This document shows positions 30,194 through 39,796 of a stretch of 46,765 nucleotides of DNA, piece by piece; within the stretch, counting starts at the first letter, position 1; every line of letters starts with the position of its first letter. Below the pieces are notes generated by a model. The model was not told the origin of the DNA, made no database searches, and saw nothing but the letters and a program-made list of their open reading frames with translations. Source of the DNA: Hyphomicrobiales bacterium (GTDB lineage: Bacteria > Pseudomonadota > Alphaproteobacteria > Rhizobiales > Methyloligellaceae); contig JAJFHQ010000080.1 of NCBI GenBank assembly GCA_021775525.1, positions 1 through 46,765 on the forward strand, written 5' to 3'. The position numbers and the translations under genes are program-made.

Positions 30194-31102
30194 CTATACT
30201 TCAGTTGATGCTTTTCGCTTGCGCTCACGCGCAACGGCAACACCGAGCAAAATGACTGCGAGAGCGATGTACCCATTCGCGGGTGGGCGCTCGGCAAGAA
30301 TAAGCATGCCCCAAAACAGTCCGAAGACCGGCACGAGGAAGTTGACTTGGGAGAAGAATGACGCGCCCTGGCGGTCAATTACATTGAACATCAGGAGCGT
30401 CCCGTAAGCCGTATGCAGCAGGCCAAGCAGGATAATGGCCAGCGCTGAAATATTGCTTACCTCGAGCGCCCATATCCGGTCGAACCACAAGCTTACCGGC
30501 AGGACCATCGCAGTCGATGCCAGCATCAGCGCAGCGGTCAGAGCCCTCCTTGGTTGGCCCGCCAGAGATTTGGAAATAACCGCATTTACGCCGTAGCAGG
30601 CTGCTGCAGAGGCAACGGCCAGTTGGCGCAACGTGTCCTCTCCAAGGTGCGTCAGTTTTTGCGGACCGATTAATATAACAAGTCCGGCAAGACCAAGAAT
30701 GACACCGGCAGTTTTTCGGGGTGTCAGTTTTTCGTCGCTGGTCATGATATGCGCCAGCAAGACTGTTGTGAGCGGCATGACACCCATTAAAATTGCCGCA
30801 AGGCCGCTGTCGATTTTTTCTTCTCCCCATCCGATGAGAGTAAAGGGCAGCGCATTGCCGAAAAGCGCCGCCAGGCAGACGAGACCCCATACGCGCAGGG
30901 ATCTTGGCAAATTCTGTCCTGCGTGCCGGGCTACTGCCAGAAGGACAAGAGCGGCTATCATCAAGCGGGCAAGCGTCATGGTCGCCGCCGGCACGGTGTC
31001 GACCGCCAGCTTGATGACCATGAAGCTGCTGCCCCATATGGCGGCCAGCAGAATCAACCATGCGTAATCCGCGGGGCCGGGATGCTTTCTCGCCATGAAC
31101 AC
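30194..31102 (-). CDS. DMT-superfamily transporter, EamA type
   Basis: This 302-residue inner-membrane protein has about ten hydrophobic segments in two EamA halves. The first opens with ADYAWLILLAAIWGSSFMVI, the second with TPRKTAGVILGLAGLVILIG. It probably exports metabolites such as amino acids, but the substrate is not deducible. The listed start GTG 31102 overlaps the TAG of the preceding DJ-1/PfpI-type gene; ATG at 31096 is the likely alternative. The two genes are almost surely co-transcribed. Confidence 0.9.
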   Translation of the reverse strand: MFMARKHPGPADYAWLILLAAIWGSSFMVIKLAVDTVPAATMTLARLMIAALVLLAVARHAGQNLPRSLRVWGLVCLAALFGNALPFTLIGWGEEKIDSGLAAILMGVMPLTTVLLAHIMTSDEKLTPRKTAGVILGLAGLVILIGPQKLTHLGEDTLRQLAVASAAACYGVNAVISKSLAGQPRRALTAALMLASTAMVLPVSLWFDRIWALEVSNISALAIILLGLLHTAYGTLLMFNVIDRQGASFFSQVNFLVPVFGLFWGMLILAERPPANGYIALAVILLGVAVARERKRKASTEV

Positions 31103-31788
31103 TAACGCCCAGACAGCTTTTCAGCTGCCATCCGGACCGCTGCCTTGCGTTCCTGCTGCCGGCCCCGGGATGCGATGCGGGTTTTCTCAACGAGAGCAGG
31201 ATCGGCAGTTGCAGGTGATCCCGACGCAAATGGGGGGTCCGGGTCATATTCAATTCCCAGCTGTATGGTGCGGGCAACTTCCTCTCCGTGCAGGTCAGCC
31301 GCTATTGCCAGGGCAAAATCAATACCGGCTGTGACGCCCCCGCCGGTTATGATAGAGCCGTCGATGACATAGCGCTCCTTGACCGGTATGGCGCCGAGTT
31401 CACTGAGCATCTCATGGGACATCCAGTGGGTTGTCGCGCGTTTGCCCTTGAGAAGCCCCGCTGCCCCAAGCACGAGCGCACCCGTGCAGACGGATGTGAC
31501 GTATTTTGCTCCCCCGGCTTGAGCGCGAATGAAATCCAGCGTTTCCGTGTCGTTGAGAAGCGGGTTCATGCCCGCACCACCCGGTATGCAGATAAGATCA
31601 AGCTGGGGACAATCGGCAAATGTCGTGTCGGGCAGAAGCTGCATACCACCGCCAGCCTGAACCGGAACGAGTGATTTCCAGATCAACTGTACATTGGCGT
31701 TGGGAAACTTGATGAACACCTCATACGGCCCGGTGAGGTCGAGCTGCGTGATGTTGGGGAAGAGAAGAAGTCCAATCTCGAAAGCCAT
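31102..31788 (-). CDS. DJ-1/PfpI family protein, isonitrile-hydratase-like
   Basis: The 228-residue protein has the class I glutamine-amidotransferase-like fold of the DJ-1/PfpI family. The nucleophile elbow is SVCTGALVLGAAGLLKGK with Cys101 and Thr102, and Asp17 is in ITQLDLTGPYEVF. These residues and the length coincide with isonitrile hydratase InhA of Pseudomonas, where Asp17, Cys101 and Thr102 are important. Other family members with the same motifs act differently, so the substrate is inferred. It overlaps the transporter gene downstream, which suggests shared metabolism and export. Confidence 0.85.
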   Translation of the reverse strand: MAFEIGLLLFPNITQLDLTGPYEVFIKFPNANVQLIWKSLVPVQAGGGMQLLPDTTFADCPQLDLICIPGGAGMNPLLNDTETLDFIRAQAGGAKYVTSVCTGALVLGAAGLLKGKRATTHWMSHEMLSELGAIPVKERYVIDGSIITGGGVTAGIDFALAIAADLHGEEVARTIQLGIEYDPDPPFASGSPATADPALVEKTRIASRGRQQERKAAVRMAAEKLSGR

Positions 31789-31828
31789 GATGCTGATATT
31801 CCTGCTCTGTAATCTGTATTAGCCACAC

Positions 31829-33997
31829 TCACATGAAATTATACGGGTCCACATCGACCATCAGGCGCACGCTCCCCTTGGGCGGTGGGGCCTTACTGAG
31901 CCATTGCCTCAGGTAAGCCTGGATGTCGGCTTCCTTCGTAGCCTTGACCAGAAGGCGCACACGGTAGCGTCCGCGAATAACGGACAATGGTGCTTCGGCA
32001 GGGCCAAGCACGCGGATTATTTCCGCCTTGGGCGCGAATTTGGCAAAGGTGCGGGCATAATCCATTGCCTGGGGGATGGTGGACGCTGACACAACGAGCG
32101 CGGCCAAACGCCCGAAGGGCGGATAGCCTGCGCCTTCGCGTGCGGCGATTTCCTGGGCCAGGAACGCATCTCGGTCGCCCGAAACGAGCGCCTTGATAAC
32201 GGGATGCTCCGGGATATGGGTCTGGATATAGCCCGACCCGGTGATCAGCTCTCGGCCTGCGCGTCCTGTCACTTGTGAGAGCAACTGGTAGGTGCGCTCA
32301 CTGGCGCGCGGGTCGCCCTGGCCCAATCCCAGATCGCCATCGACGACACCGACCATGGCGAGTTGCGGGAAATGATGCCCCTTGGCCACCAGCTGCGTGC
32401 CGATGATGATGTCGGCATGTCCCTGCGAAATTTGATCCAGCACTTCGCGCAGCGCATTCACATTGGGTGCGAGGTCCGAAGACAGAATGACGCTGCGCAC
32501 ATCGGGGAAGCGCTGTTTCACTTCCTCGGCGATGCGTTCCACGCCGGGGCCACATGGAATAAGGGAGTCTTCCGCGCCGCAGCTTGGGCATTCATCCGGG
32601 GCTTTAGAGGTAAAGCCGCAATGGTGGCATTGCAGACGGCCCCGAAACCGGTGCTCGACAAGCCAAACGGCGCATTGTGGGCACTCGAAACGAAACCCGC
32701 AGGCCCGGCACAGCGTGAGTGGCGCATAGCCCCGGCGGTTGAGGAACAGCAAGGCCTGCTGCTTGTTCGCAAGCGTAGCCTCGACCGCGCCCACCAGGAC
32801 CGGAGACAGCCACATGCCCTTGTCAGGTGGAGATTTGCGCAAGTCGATGGCCTTGATGTCGGGCAGGGACACCCCGGAGAAGCGCCGCGGCAGGCTGACA
32901 TGGTCATATCGCCCCTGCATCACATTGACGTGGCTCTCAATGCTCGGCGTGGCGGACGAGAGGATAACGGGGCATTTGCCGATGGACCCGCGTACCACGG
33001 CGATGTCGCGAGCGTGGTAGCTGACGCGTTCCTCCTGCTTATAGGATGCGTCATGCTCCTCATCGACGACGATCAACCCCAGCTCTGCAAAGGGAAGAAA
33101 GAGCGCTGAACGCGCGCCCACCACCACGCGGGCCTCGCCTCGCGCAACTGAAAGCCAGTTGTTGCCCCTCTGGCGCGGGGTGATGTCTGAATGCCACTCG
33201 ACCGGTGCACAGCCGAAGCGCGCCTCGAAAGCCTGAACGAACTGGCGAGTGAGTGCAATTTCGGGCAACAGGATGAGCGCCTGCCTGCCGGCATCGAGTG
33301 CCGCCGCCACGGCTTCGAAATAAACCGGCGTCTTACCGGATCCGGTCACGCCATCGAGCAGCGTGACGTTGAAGCCATCTGCACCGGCTTTCTGGCTTAG
33401 TATTTTTGCCGCTTTTGCTTGATCGTCAGTGAGTTCCGGTATCGAGAACTCCGGGTCCGGCACGGGTTGTTTTGCTGCCGGCATGGGCTCGACAGAGAGC
33501 GTTCCCGCATCCACCAGTGCGTTAATGACGCTGACACCAACACCGGCGGCCTCCATCAGGTCGCGCTTGGCCCACAACATGCCATTGGCAGCGACATCCA
33601 GCACCCGTGCACGGGCAGGGGTCTGACGCGCTGGCTCTGCACCCGTCAGCCGGTGACCCAGTTTTGGCTTTGGCGGCGTAAACGCCTCTTTCGCGCTCAT
33701 CATCATGCGCAGCACCATGCCGGGGGAACTCAGGGTATATTGCGCCACCCATATGACCAGCTTGAGGGATTCAACCGGAAGGGGCGGCGCCTCCAGCCGG
33801 TCCAGAACAGTGCGCAGCTTGGCTGCATCCACGCTTCCTCTCCCACCCGGCCAGACGACACCGATCCGTTCGCGCGTTCCCAGCGGAACGGTTACAAAGT
33901 CGCCCGGGGCCAGAGTCTTGCCAGGTGGCACGAGATAGTCGTATGGCGTTTCAATTGCCAGCGGCAGCAGGACGGGGACTGTGTGGTCTGAAGCCAA
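31829..33997 (-). CDS. priA: Primosomal protein N' (PriA helicase)
   Basis: PriA restarts stalled replication forks. The 722-residue protein shows the N-terminal DNA-binding part (VPVLLPLAIETPYDYLVP), Walker A in GVTGSGKTPVYFEAV (about residues 217-231), the DEEH box in LIVVDEEHDASYKQEER, and the zinc module with all eight cysteines: CRAC, CPQC, CHHC and CPSC. LVAKGHHFPQLAMVGVVDGD and QVTGRAGR, helicase motifs V and VI, are present. The length is normal and no ligand is missing. It is the last housekeeping gene on this strand and is divergent from the transaldolase gene. Confidence 0.97.
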   Translation of the reverse strand: MASDHTVPVLLPLAIETPYDYLVPPGKTLAPGDFVTVPLGTRERIGVVWPGGRGSVDAAKLRTVLDRLEAPPLPVESLKLVIWVAQYTLSSPGMVLRMMMSAKEAFTPPKPKLGHRLTGAEPARQTPARARVLDVAANGMLWAKRDLMEAAGVGVSVINALVDAGTLSVEPMPAAKQPVPDPEFSIPELTDDQAKAAKILSQKAGADGFNVTLLDGVTGSGKTPVYFEAVAAALDAGRQALILLPEIALTRQFVQAFEARFGCAPVEWHSDITPRQRGNNWLSVARGEARVVVGARSALFLPFAELGLIVVDEEHDASYKQEERVSYHARDIAVVRGSIGKCPVILSSATPSIESHVNVMQGRYDHVSLPRRFSGVSLPDIKAIDLRKSPPDKGMWLSPVLVGAVEATLANKQQALLFLNRRGYAPLTLCRACGFRFECPQCAVWLVEHRFRGRLQCHHCGFTSKAPDECPSCGAEDSLIPCGPGVERIAEEVKQRFPDVRSVILSSDLAPNVNALREVLDQISQGHADIIIGTQLVAKGHHFPQLAMVGVVDGDLGLGQGDPRASERTYQLLSQVTGRAGRELITGSGYIQTHIPEHPVIKALVSGDRDAFLAQEIAAREGAGYPPFGRLAALVVSASTIPQAMDYARTFAKFAPKAEIIRVLGPAEAPLSVIRGRYRVRLLVKATKEADIQAYLRQWLSKAPPPKGSVRLMVDVDPYNFM

Positions 33998-34105
33998 GGC
34001 GCGTCTCGTTTGTATTCACGTTAAGCTATGGAGAAGAATCAGGCTCCTATAGTAACGCCGGGCACGCTATAAGCGAGTAAGCGCATCAGGAGTAGACCAG
34101 CAGCC

Positions 34106-34762
34106 ATGAAGTTTTTTGTCGATACAGCAGATACGGACGAAATCCGCGACCTTGCCGAGACCGGCCTTGTGGATGGCGTCACGACCAATCCATCCCTTGT
34201 TGCCAAATCGGGCCGCGATTTTGTCGAGGTGGTGAAGGAGATTTGTACCATCGTCGATGGCCCGGTGAGCGCGGAAGTCACAGCGACGGAAGCCGGCGCC
34301 ATGATCGATGAGGGCAAAAAATTGGCCCAGATTGCCAGCAATGTGACAATTAAAGTGCCACTCACATGGGACGGGCTGAAAGCCTGCAAGGCGATCTCAC
34401 AAGGCGGCACCATGGTCAACGTCACCTTGTGCTTCTCAGCCAACCAAGCGCTGCTCGCGGCCAAGGCCGGGGCTACCTTCATATCCCCCTTCATCGGACG
34501 GCTCGACGACATCGGAGAAGATGGCGTGCAACTGATCCGCGACATCCGCACTATCTATGACAATTACGATGCGCTTTCGACGCAAATCCTCTCTGCTTCC
34601 ATCCGCAGCGACGAGCATGTGAAACAGGTGGCGATTGCCGGTTCCGACGTGGCGACCGTGCCACCGGACGTTCTGCGGGCCTTAAGCCAGCATCCCCTGA
34701 CCGACAAGGGATTGGCCGCGTTCCTCGCGGACTGGGAAAAGACCGGTCAGACGATTCTTTAA
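34106..34762 (+). CDS. fsa: Transaldolase / fructose-6-phosphate aldolase family protein
   Basis: The 218-residue protein has the short transaldolase fold: [39 protein letters not shown], the Schiff-base Lys in [36 protein letters not shown] and [16 protein letters not shown]. It could be either a true transaldolase of the pentose phosphate pathway or a fructose-6-phosphate aldolase; short sequences like this are hard to separate without assay. It starts 108 bases from priA on the other strand and precedes xerC by 24 bases, probably in one transcript. Confidence 0.92.
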   Translation: MKFFVDTADTDEIRDLAETGLVDGVTTNPSLVAKSGRDFVEVVKEICTIVDGPVSAEVTATEAGAMIDEGKKLAQIASNVTIKVPLTWDGLKACKAISQGGTMVNVTLCFSANQALLAAKAGATFISPFIGRLDDIGEDGVQLIRDIRTIYDNYDALSTQILSASIRSDEHVKQVAIAGSDVATVPPDVLRALSQHPLTDKGLAAFLADWEKTGQTIL

Positions 34763-34786
34763 TACCTGGAGGGTCAAAGTAAGGGC

Positions 34787-35743
34787 ATGACCGCCGCCCC
34801 TACAGACTTTATCGCCAAGGGCGACCTGGCCCGCGCTGTGGAGGCGTGGCTGGTCTATCTTGAGACAGAGCGGCAACTGGCCGACAAAACCCGCGAGGCT
34901 TACACCCGCGACCTCAGATATTTTCTTGGGTTTCTTGCTCATCATCATGGTGGTCCGGTCTCGCTGAAGCTTCTGAAAAAGCTCACCCCCCGAGATTTCC
35001 GCGCCTTTCTCGCCGCGCGTCGCAATGATGGCGTCTCCAGCCGGTCACTGGCGCGCACATTGTCTGCATTGCGCATGTTCTTCCGGTTTCTCGATCGCCG
35101 GGGAATATTGAAAAACGATGCGGTGACAGCCATCCAGACCCCCAAGCTCCCGCATGGAGTGCCCAAGCCAATTGGTGTCGAAGCGGCATTATCCATTTCA
35201 GATGACGCCAGTGCGGGGGCGCATGTGAATTCTCCCGAATGGGTGCTGGCGCGCGACAGTGCGGTGCTAACCCTGCTGTACGGCTCTGGCCTGCGTATCT
35301 CAGAGGCCCTCGGCCTCAATCTTGATGAAGCGCCAACGGGACGCCGCGATGTGTTGCGGATCACCGGCAAGGGCAACAAGGAGCGTGTCGTTCCAGTGCT
35401 GCCGGTCGCAAGCAAAGCCATCAAGCATTATCTGGACTTGTGTCCCTACAGCCTGTCACCCAGCGGTCCGTTGTTCGTCGGCGTGAAGGGCAAGCGCCTT
35501 TCCCCTCGCATCATTCAGCTGGTAATGGAGCGGCTGCGCGGGGCCCTGGGCCTGCCTGAAACTGCAACGCCGCATGCCTTGCGGCACTCCTTTGCCACAC
35601 ATTTGCTTGGTCATGGAGCGGACTTGCGCGAGATCCAGGAATTGCTGGGTCATTCCAGCCTGTCTACCACGCAAATCTATGCCGAGGTGGACACGGCGCG
35701 CCTGCTGAATGTTTACGACGATGCCCACCCGAGGGCGCGGTGA
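34787..35743 (+). CDS. xerC: Tyrosine recombinase XerC
   Basis: XerC resolves chromosome dimers at dif together with XerD. The N-terminal SAM-like domain includes VYLETERQLADKTREAYTRD-type sequence (residues about 20-40). The catalytic residues are present in order: Arg in GSGLRISEALGL (about 169), Lys in GKGNKERVVPVLP, HxxR in HALRHSFATHLL, His in LGHSSLSTT and the nucleophile Tyr in TQIYAEVD. The 318-residue length is usual for alphaproteobacterial XerC. Position after a transaldolase-family gene and near priA supports a chromosomal, not phage, recombinase. No dif site was recognised in the window. Confidence 0.93.
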   Translation: MTAAPTDFIAKGDLARAVEAWLVYLETERQLADKTREAYTRDLRYFLGFLAHHHGGPVSLKLLKKLTPRDFRAFLAARRNDGVSSRSLARTLSALRMFFRFLDRRGILKNDAVTAIQTPKLPHGVPKPIGVEAALSISDDASAGAHVNSPEWVLARDSAVLTLLYGSGLRISEALGLNLDEAPTGRRDVLRITGKGNKERVVPVLPVASKAIKHYLDLCPYSLSPSGPLFVGVKGKRLSPRIIQLVMERLRGALGLPETATPHALRHSFATHLLGHGADLREIQELLGHSSLSTTQIYAEVDTARLLNVYDDAHPRAR

Positions 35744-35869
35744 TTTGCGGGATTAGTTATGCTAATAATATGGGTCGCTGACCGATCAAGCAGGATTGAC
35801 TTGATATCAAGGTGCTTTTCACTACATTTTACGCAGCGAGCAGCTAGACGAGATTTTGGGAGGGTGAGA

Positions 35870-37270
35870 ATGCCGGATTCGTTAGACAGGACAGAAATCG
35901 CGACGCATCTATTCCGGCGCGTGTCTTGTATTTCAGCTGGGGTTGGCCTTGCCCTTCTCATGTCAGCGGCCGGTTCCGCTCCTGCTGATGCCCAGCGGGC
36001 AACGTCATTCTCGAATTCCGGCGAGTACCAGGTCGCCTATCACATTAAGAAGAAAAAACGCCGTTACGTGCGCCGGCGCAAGGCCCCCAAAAAACCGGTC
36101 GGGCCTCCCGCATGGTTCACGAAGGAAACAAATAAGGACCCGGTGCACATCATCGTGTCTTTGCCCAAACAGCAGATGACCGTCTACAAGGGCGACAAGG
36201 TTCTGACCACCTCAAAAGTTTCGTCCGGGAAAGCGGGCTACTCAACCCCGTCTGGCGTCTTTTCCATCCTTGAACGTAAGCCAAGGCATTTTTCAAATAT
36301 CTATCGCGGGGCCCCCATGCCCTTCATGCAACGGCTCACATGGTCCGGCATTGCGCTGCACGCTTCCAACTCGGTGCCCAATCACCCGGCTTCCCATGGC
36401 TGTGTCCGGCTGCCCCCGTCATTCGCAAAGCAGCTGTTCCAGGTCACCCAGAAGGGTGGGCATGTGGTTGTTGCCAACGAGGATAACATTGCGCCTGTCG
36501 AGGTCGTGCATGACAAGCTGTTTCAGCCGTCCCCTATGACACAAGAAGAGTTATATGAAGCTGAGGCGAGCAGGATTGCAAAACTTGCAGGGATCGAGTT
36601 CGAGGCCAAAGTACGCTCGGAAAAACCAGTTCGTATTCTGATCACGCGCCGCACAGGCCGTGAGCTGTTCATGGAAATGCAGTCAATGCTGAACGAATTG
36701 TCGTTCGGTGCAGGCGACGTGGACGGTTATATGGGCAAGGACACGGCCAACGCCATCCGTCGTTTCCAGGCAACCTACGGCCTGAAAAAGAACGGCTTTA
36801 TGTCCGAAGAATTGATGGACAAGCTGTACGAGGTCACCGGCAAGGGCAAGCCTCTGAACGGCCATCTTTATGTCCGCCAGAATTTCAAACCGGTTTTCGA
36901 CACACCAGTGTTCATCAAGGGTGAAGACACGCCTTTGGGATCGCACATGTTAACGGCCATGCATTTTGAACCAAATGACGAGCAGACACGTTGGCTGTCG
37001 GTCACGCTCAAGCGCGGCTCGGGAAAAAATGGCGCTTTTGGACGCAAGAAGAAACGGAAGAAAAAACAATCCAGCGATGTCGTCCTGACGGAAAAAGGAC
37101 CATCGCCCTCGAGTGCTGAAGAAGCTCTTGACCGTGTTGAAATTCCCGATGATGTTCGCCAACGCATTTCCGGGATGCTCACGCCCGGATCGTCCATGGC
37201 GATCACCAATGACGGCATTTCCAAGGAAACCACGCCCAAGGGCACCGACTTTATCGTGCTGATGCAGTAG
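35870..37270 (+). CDS. L,D-transpeptidase (YkuD) with peptidoglycan-binding domain
   Basis: The ATG at 35870 follows a strong GGAGG site; an upstream frame extension lacks support. The 466-residue protein has a signal peptide (about 17-40, VSCISAGVGLALLMSAAG), then a very basic stretch (KKKKRRYVRRRKAPKKP, about 60-77). The YkuD domain (about 83-215) has the catalytic signature HASNSVPNHPASHGCVRLP, Cys about 177. A peptidoglycan-binding domain follows (about 265-325, GDVDGYMGKDTANAIRRFQ). It probably forms 3-3 crosslinks in peptidoglycan or attaches proteins to it. A second Lys-rich stretch (KKKRKKK) lies near residue 390. The gene ends before the terminator at 37327-37360. The palindrome CTTGATATCAAG at 35800-35811 lies upstream. 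Confidence 0.92.
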   Translation: MPDSLDRTEIATHLFRRVSCISAGVGLALLMSAAGSAPADAQRATSFSNSGEYQVAYHIKKKKRRYVRRRKAPKKPVGPPAWFTKETNKDPVHIIVSLPKQQMTVYKGDKVLTTSKVSSGKAGYSTPSGVFSILERKPRHFSNIYRGAPMPFMQRLTWSGIALHASNSVPNHPASHGCVRLPPSFAKQLFQVTQKGGHVVVANEDNIAPVEVVHDKLFQPSPMTQEELYEAEASRIAKLAGIEFEAKVRSEKPVRILITRRTGRELFMEMQSMLNELSFGAGDVDGYMGKDTANAIRRFQATYGLKKNGFMSEELMDKLYEVTGKGKPLNGHLYVRQNFKPVFDTPVFIKGEDTPLGSHMLTAMHFEPNDEQTRWLSVTLKRGSGKNGAFGRKKKRKKKQSSDVVLTEKGPSPSSAEEALDRVEIPDDVRQRISGMLTPGSSMAITNDGISKETTPKGTDFIVLMQ

Positions 37271-37326
37271 TGTTTCTCATGCCGGTTGGCTTTACTAAGC
37301 CGGGCAGATAAATTTGTTTTGACATG

Positions 37327-37360
37327 AAACGGGCGGGTCCAGGCGGGCTCGCCCGTTTTT
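37327..37360 (+). terminator. Rho-independent terminator after the L,D-transpeptidase
   Basis: AAACGGGCG (37327-37335) pairs with CGCCCGTTT (37350-37358) around a 14-base loop, and the T-run continues to 37360. It lies 56 bases after the stop and isolates the gene from the small exported protein at 37433. Confidence 0.85.
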
Positions 37361-37432
37361 CATCTTGGCTGGCGCGTCTCACCCCGGGTAATATCTTTTT
37401 CAGCGAGGGTAGATTTCAGGGGGTATAGGAAG

Positions 37433-37741
37433 ATGCGTAGAGTTCAGGTTGCGCTGAGTATTTTTTTCGCCATCGGATTTGTTTTCATGTCGACACCGGC
37501 CAAGGTAGAAGCCGCTTGCAAGACCATGCAAGCCAGCCACAATGGCACGGACATGTTCCATGAAACTGGCGCTGAGGGAGCGGCTATCAACCAGCTTCTG
37601 GCCAAGGTGGATCAGCTGAAAATCGAAAAGGCGCCCCGCAAAGTGCGCATGGGCCGTGTGCGCGCCAAATGCGGGCCGTGGTTTCAGAAATACCTGCTGC
37701 CTCACAGGCATTGCGTTGCCAAGGCAAGGGTATGCTTTTGA
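37433..37741 (+). CDS. Small exported cysteine-containing protein, 102 aa
   Basis: No family was recognised. Residues 4-27 are a clear signal peptide (VQVALSIFFAIGFVFMSTPA), cut near VEA-ACK. The mature part of about 75 residues has four cysteines: one at its start and three near the end (KCGPW, HRHC, RVC). They could form two disulfides. Most of the rest is basic. The start ATG 37433 lies just after AGGAAG. It lies between a terminator and a FAD oxidoreductase gene 24 bases downstream, so co-transcription with that gene is possible. Confidence 0.7.
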   Translation: MRRVQVALSIFFAIGFVFMSTPAKVEAACKTMQASHNGTDMFHETGAEGAAINQLLAKVDQLKIEKAPRKVRMGRVRAKCGPWFQKYLLPHRHCVAKARVCF

Positions 37742-37764
37742 GGCACACACTATGAGGTGCGCGA

Positions 37765-38868
37765 ATGGCTGGTAAGGGTCCAGAAGTTATCGTCATCGGC
37801 GCCGGGATCATCGGTGCCTCCATCGCCTGGCATCTGACCCGGGCCGGTGCTCGTGTCACGATACTGGAAGCCAGCAAGCCCGGCGGCGTGGCCACGCCGA
37901 ACTCGTTCAGCTGGATCAATTCCAACTTTCACTTTCCCCGGGAGTATTTCGTCCTTCGCCATCATTCCATGGAGGAGTGGCGGCGGCTGTCGGAAGCCCT
38001 GCCGCAGCTTCCCGTTTCCCTGTCCGGGTCGATTTATCTTCCCGCGAAAGGGTTGGAGCTGAATGAGTTTGTGGCGCGCAACACGGCCTGGGGTTACCGC
38101 ATCGAACTCATCGACGCCGAACGTGTGAAACAGCGCGAACCGAATTTGGCGCTTGAGACCGAGGTTGCTGCCCTCGCACATGACGAAGGCGCGGTCGAGG
38201 CCGAGCAGGTTGCTGCGCTTATGACCGCGGCTGCCGTGGATGAAGGCGCGGAGCTGAGGATCGGCATACGTGTCGATGGTTTTGCCCTTGAGGGCGAGCG
38301 CGTGACCGGCGTGTGCGTGGGCGATGAGACGCTTTCCGCCGATGAAGTTGTGGTTGCTGCCGGGGTGGCGACACCCGAGCTTGTCCGCGAGGTGGGATAC
38401 GATCTGCCGCTTTCCATGCCGCCAGGGTTGCTAGCGCATACAAAGCCGGTTTCGCGGATTTTAAACGGGCTGGTTCTGGCGGAGGGTCTGCATATGCGCC
38501 AGAAAGCCAATGGGCAAATTCTTGCAGGATCAGATTTCCAGGGTGCAGAACTGGCCGAAGACCCGGAAAGCGGCGGCGAGGAACTGATGCGCCGTTTGCA
38601 TGCGGGGCTGAACAGCAGTGAACCGCTGGTGCTGGAGCGCACAAGCACGGGTTATCGACCCACGCCGGCTGATGGCCTGCCGGTTGTTGGTCGCCTGCCT
38701 GGTGTTGCCGGGCTTGGCGTGGCGGTAATGCATTCAGGCGTTACGCTCTGCCCTGCCGTGGGAGCGATGGTCGCGGATGAAGTCCTGACCGGGCACCGCC
38801 ACGAACTTCTTGCGCCATTTGGAACCGAGCGATTTCTCAAAGCACCGATAACAGCAGCGCGGGTGTAA
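37765..38868 (+). CDS. FAD-dependent oxidoreductase (DAO family), 367 aa
   Basis: The protein belongs to the D-amino-acid-oxidase/glycine-oxidase fold. The N-terminal FAD site is VIVIGAGIIGASIAWHL (residues about 8-24), followed by VTILEASKPGG. A substrate domain comes in the middle. ADEVVVAAGVATPELV and the C-terminal TGYRPTPADGLPVVGRLPG close the FAD domain. The reaction is probably oxidation of an amine or amino acid, but the substrate cannot be told. GAGGTG lies just upstream of the ATG. Confidence 0.9.
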   Translation: MAGKGPEVIVIGAGIIGASIAWHLTRAGARVTILEASKPGGVATPNSFSWINSNFHFPREYFVLRHHSMEEWRRLSEALPQLPVSLSGSIYLPAKGLELNEFVARNTAWGYRIELIDAERVKQREPNLALETEVAALAHDEGAVEAEQVAALMTAAAVDEGAELRIGIRVDGFALEGERVTGVCVGDETLSADEVVVAAGVATPELVREVGYDLPLSMPPGLLAHTKPVSRILNGLVLAEGLHMRQKANGQILAGSDFQGAELAEDPESGGEELMRRLHAGLNSSEPLVLERTSTGYRPTPADGLPVVGRLPGVAGLGVAVMHSGVTLCPAVGAMVADEVLTGHRHELLAPFGTERFLKAPITAARV

Positions 38869-38974
38869 TCAAGTGCCAATGCCGGGCAGTTGATTTGCCA
38901 CCTTTTGGCTGCAATTGGAGATTAATCCCCCGAACATACTTGGTGACTTATGTTGCCTGAAAGGTCAGGCAAAG

Positions 38975-39712
38975 GTGCGATTCCTCAAAATGTTCATTCT
39001 CGCTTTTCTGCTTATGGTGGTAACGCCACTGGGGCTCCATGCTGCGCATTGGTGGGGCAAGGCCCATGCTACAAGCTGGGCGACGGCCAACTGGTCGAGC
39101 ACCCGCACGCTTCCGCCTCCTACGAGAGCCAAACCGGCCATGCTGCGCATCTATGCCGCCCGGACCGGGCGCTGGAAGGGCGTGTTCGCCACCCACAGCT
39201 GGATCGTACTGAAAGAAGAGGGTGCCTCAGCCTATGAGCGCTGGGACAAGGTTGGATGGGGGCACCCGGTTCGCCGCAACAATTATGCGCCGGACGGGCG
39301 CTGGTACGGAAACAATCCCCAGGTTGTGCATGAGGTGCGAGGTGAGGAAGCCGCTCGGCTAATTCCGCAAATTCGCGCCGGCATTGCCAACTACGCCTAT
39401 AATGATCGCGGCGACTATCGCATCTGGCCCGGGCCCAACTCCAACACCTTCATCGCCTCTGTGCTGTCCAATATTCCCGAGCTTGCCGCCACCCTGCCGC
39501 CGACGGCCATTGGTAAGGACTATCCCCATGACGGGCGCTGGTTCTCCATCACGCCTTCCGGCACCGGGTTCCGGATCTCCCTTGATGGTTATGCCGGGCT
39601 GACGCTGGCCTGGGTCGAGGGTCTGGAGATCAATATTCTGGGTGCCATCATCGGGATAGATTTCCGCAACCCCGCTCTCAAGGTCCCCGGCTTTGGGCGC
39701 GTTGGCGTTTAG
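38975..39712 (+). CDS. DUF3750-type membrane-anchored protein, about 245 aa
   Basis: The body matches the DUF3750 family of uncharacterised proteobacterial proteins: MLRIYAARTGRWKGVFATHS, WIVLKEEGASAYERWDKVGW, YNDRGDYRIWPGPNSNTFIA and KDYPHDGRWFSITPSGTGFR. The His, Cys-free NSNTF segment and the conserved WPGPNSNT have suggested an NlpC/P60-like peptidase fold for the family, but this is unproven. An N-terminal hydrophobic helix is present (MFILAFLLMVVTPLGLHAA). The start is uncertain: GTG 38975 gives a basic n-region, ATG 38990 and TTG 38915 are alternatives. Confidence 0.8.
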   Translation: MRFLKMFILAFLLMVVTPLGLHAAHWWGKAHATSWATANWSSTRTLPPPTRAKPAMLRIYAARTGRWKGVFATHSWIVLKEEGASAYERWDKVGWGHPVRRNNYAPDGRWYGNNPQVVHEVRGEEAARLIPQIRAGIANYAYNDRGDYRIWPGPNSNTFIASVLSNIPELAATLPPTAIGKDYPHDGRWFSITPSGTGFRISLDGYAGLTLAWVEGLEINILGAIIGIDFRNPALKVPGFGRVGV

Positions 39713-39796
39713 CTGCATTTCCCTGCTGGTTTCTCGTACGGGTCGGCGCTACCTTGCCTCCTACTCATTGTAGCGAGGGCATGAGAGGGATTAGCC

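Noticed and set aside
30375-31277. Minus-strand frame of 300 codons overlapping the transporter and DJ-1 genes
   Set aside because: It is an alternative frame of two well-supported overlapping genes and has no domain.
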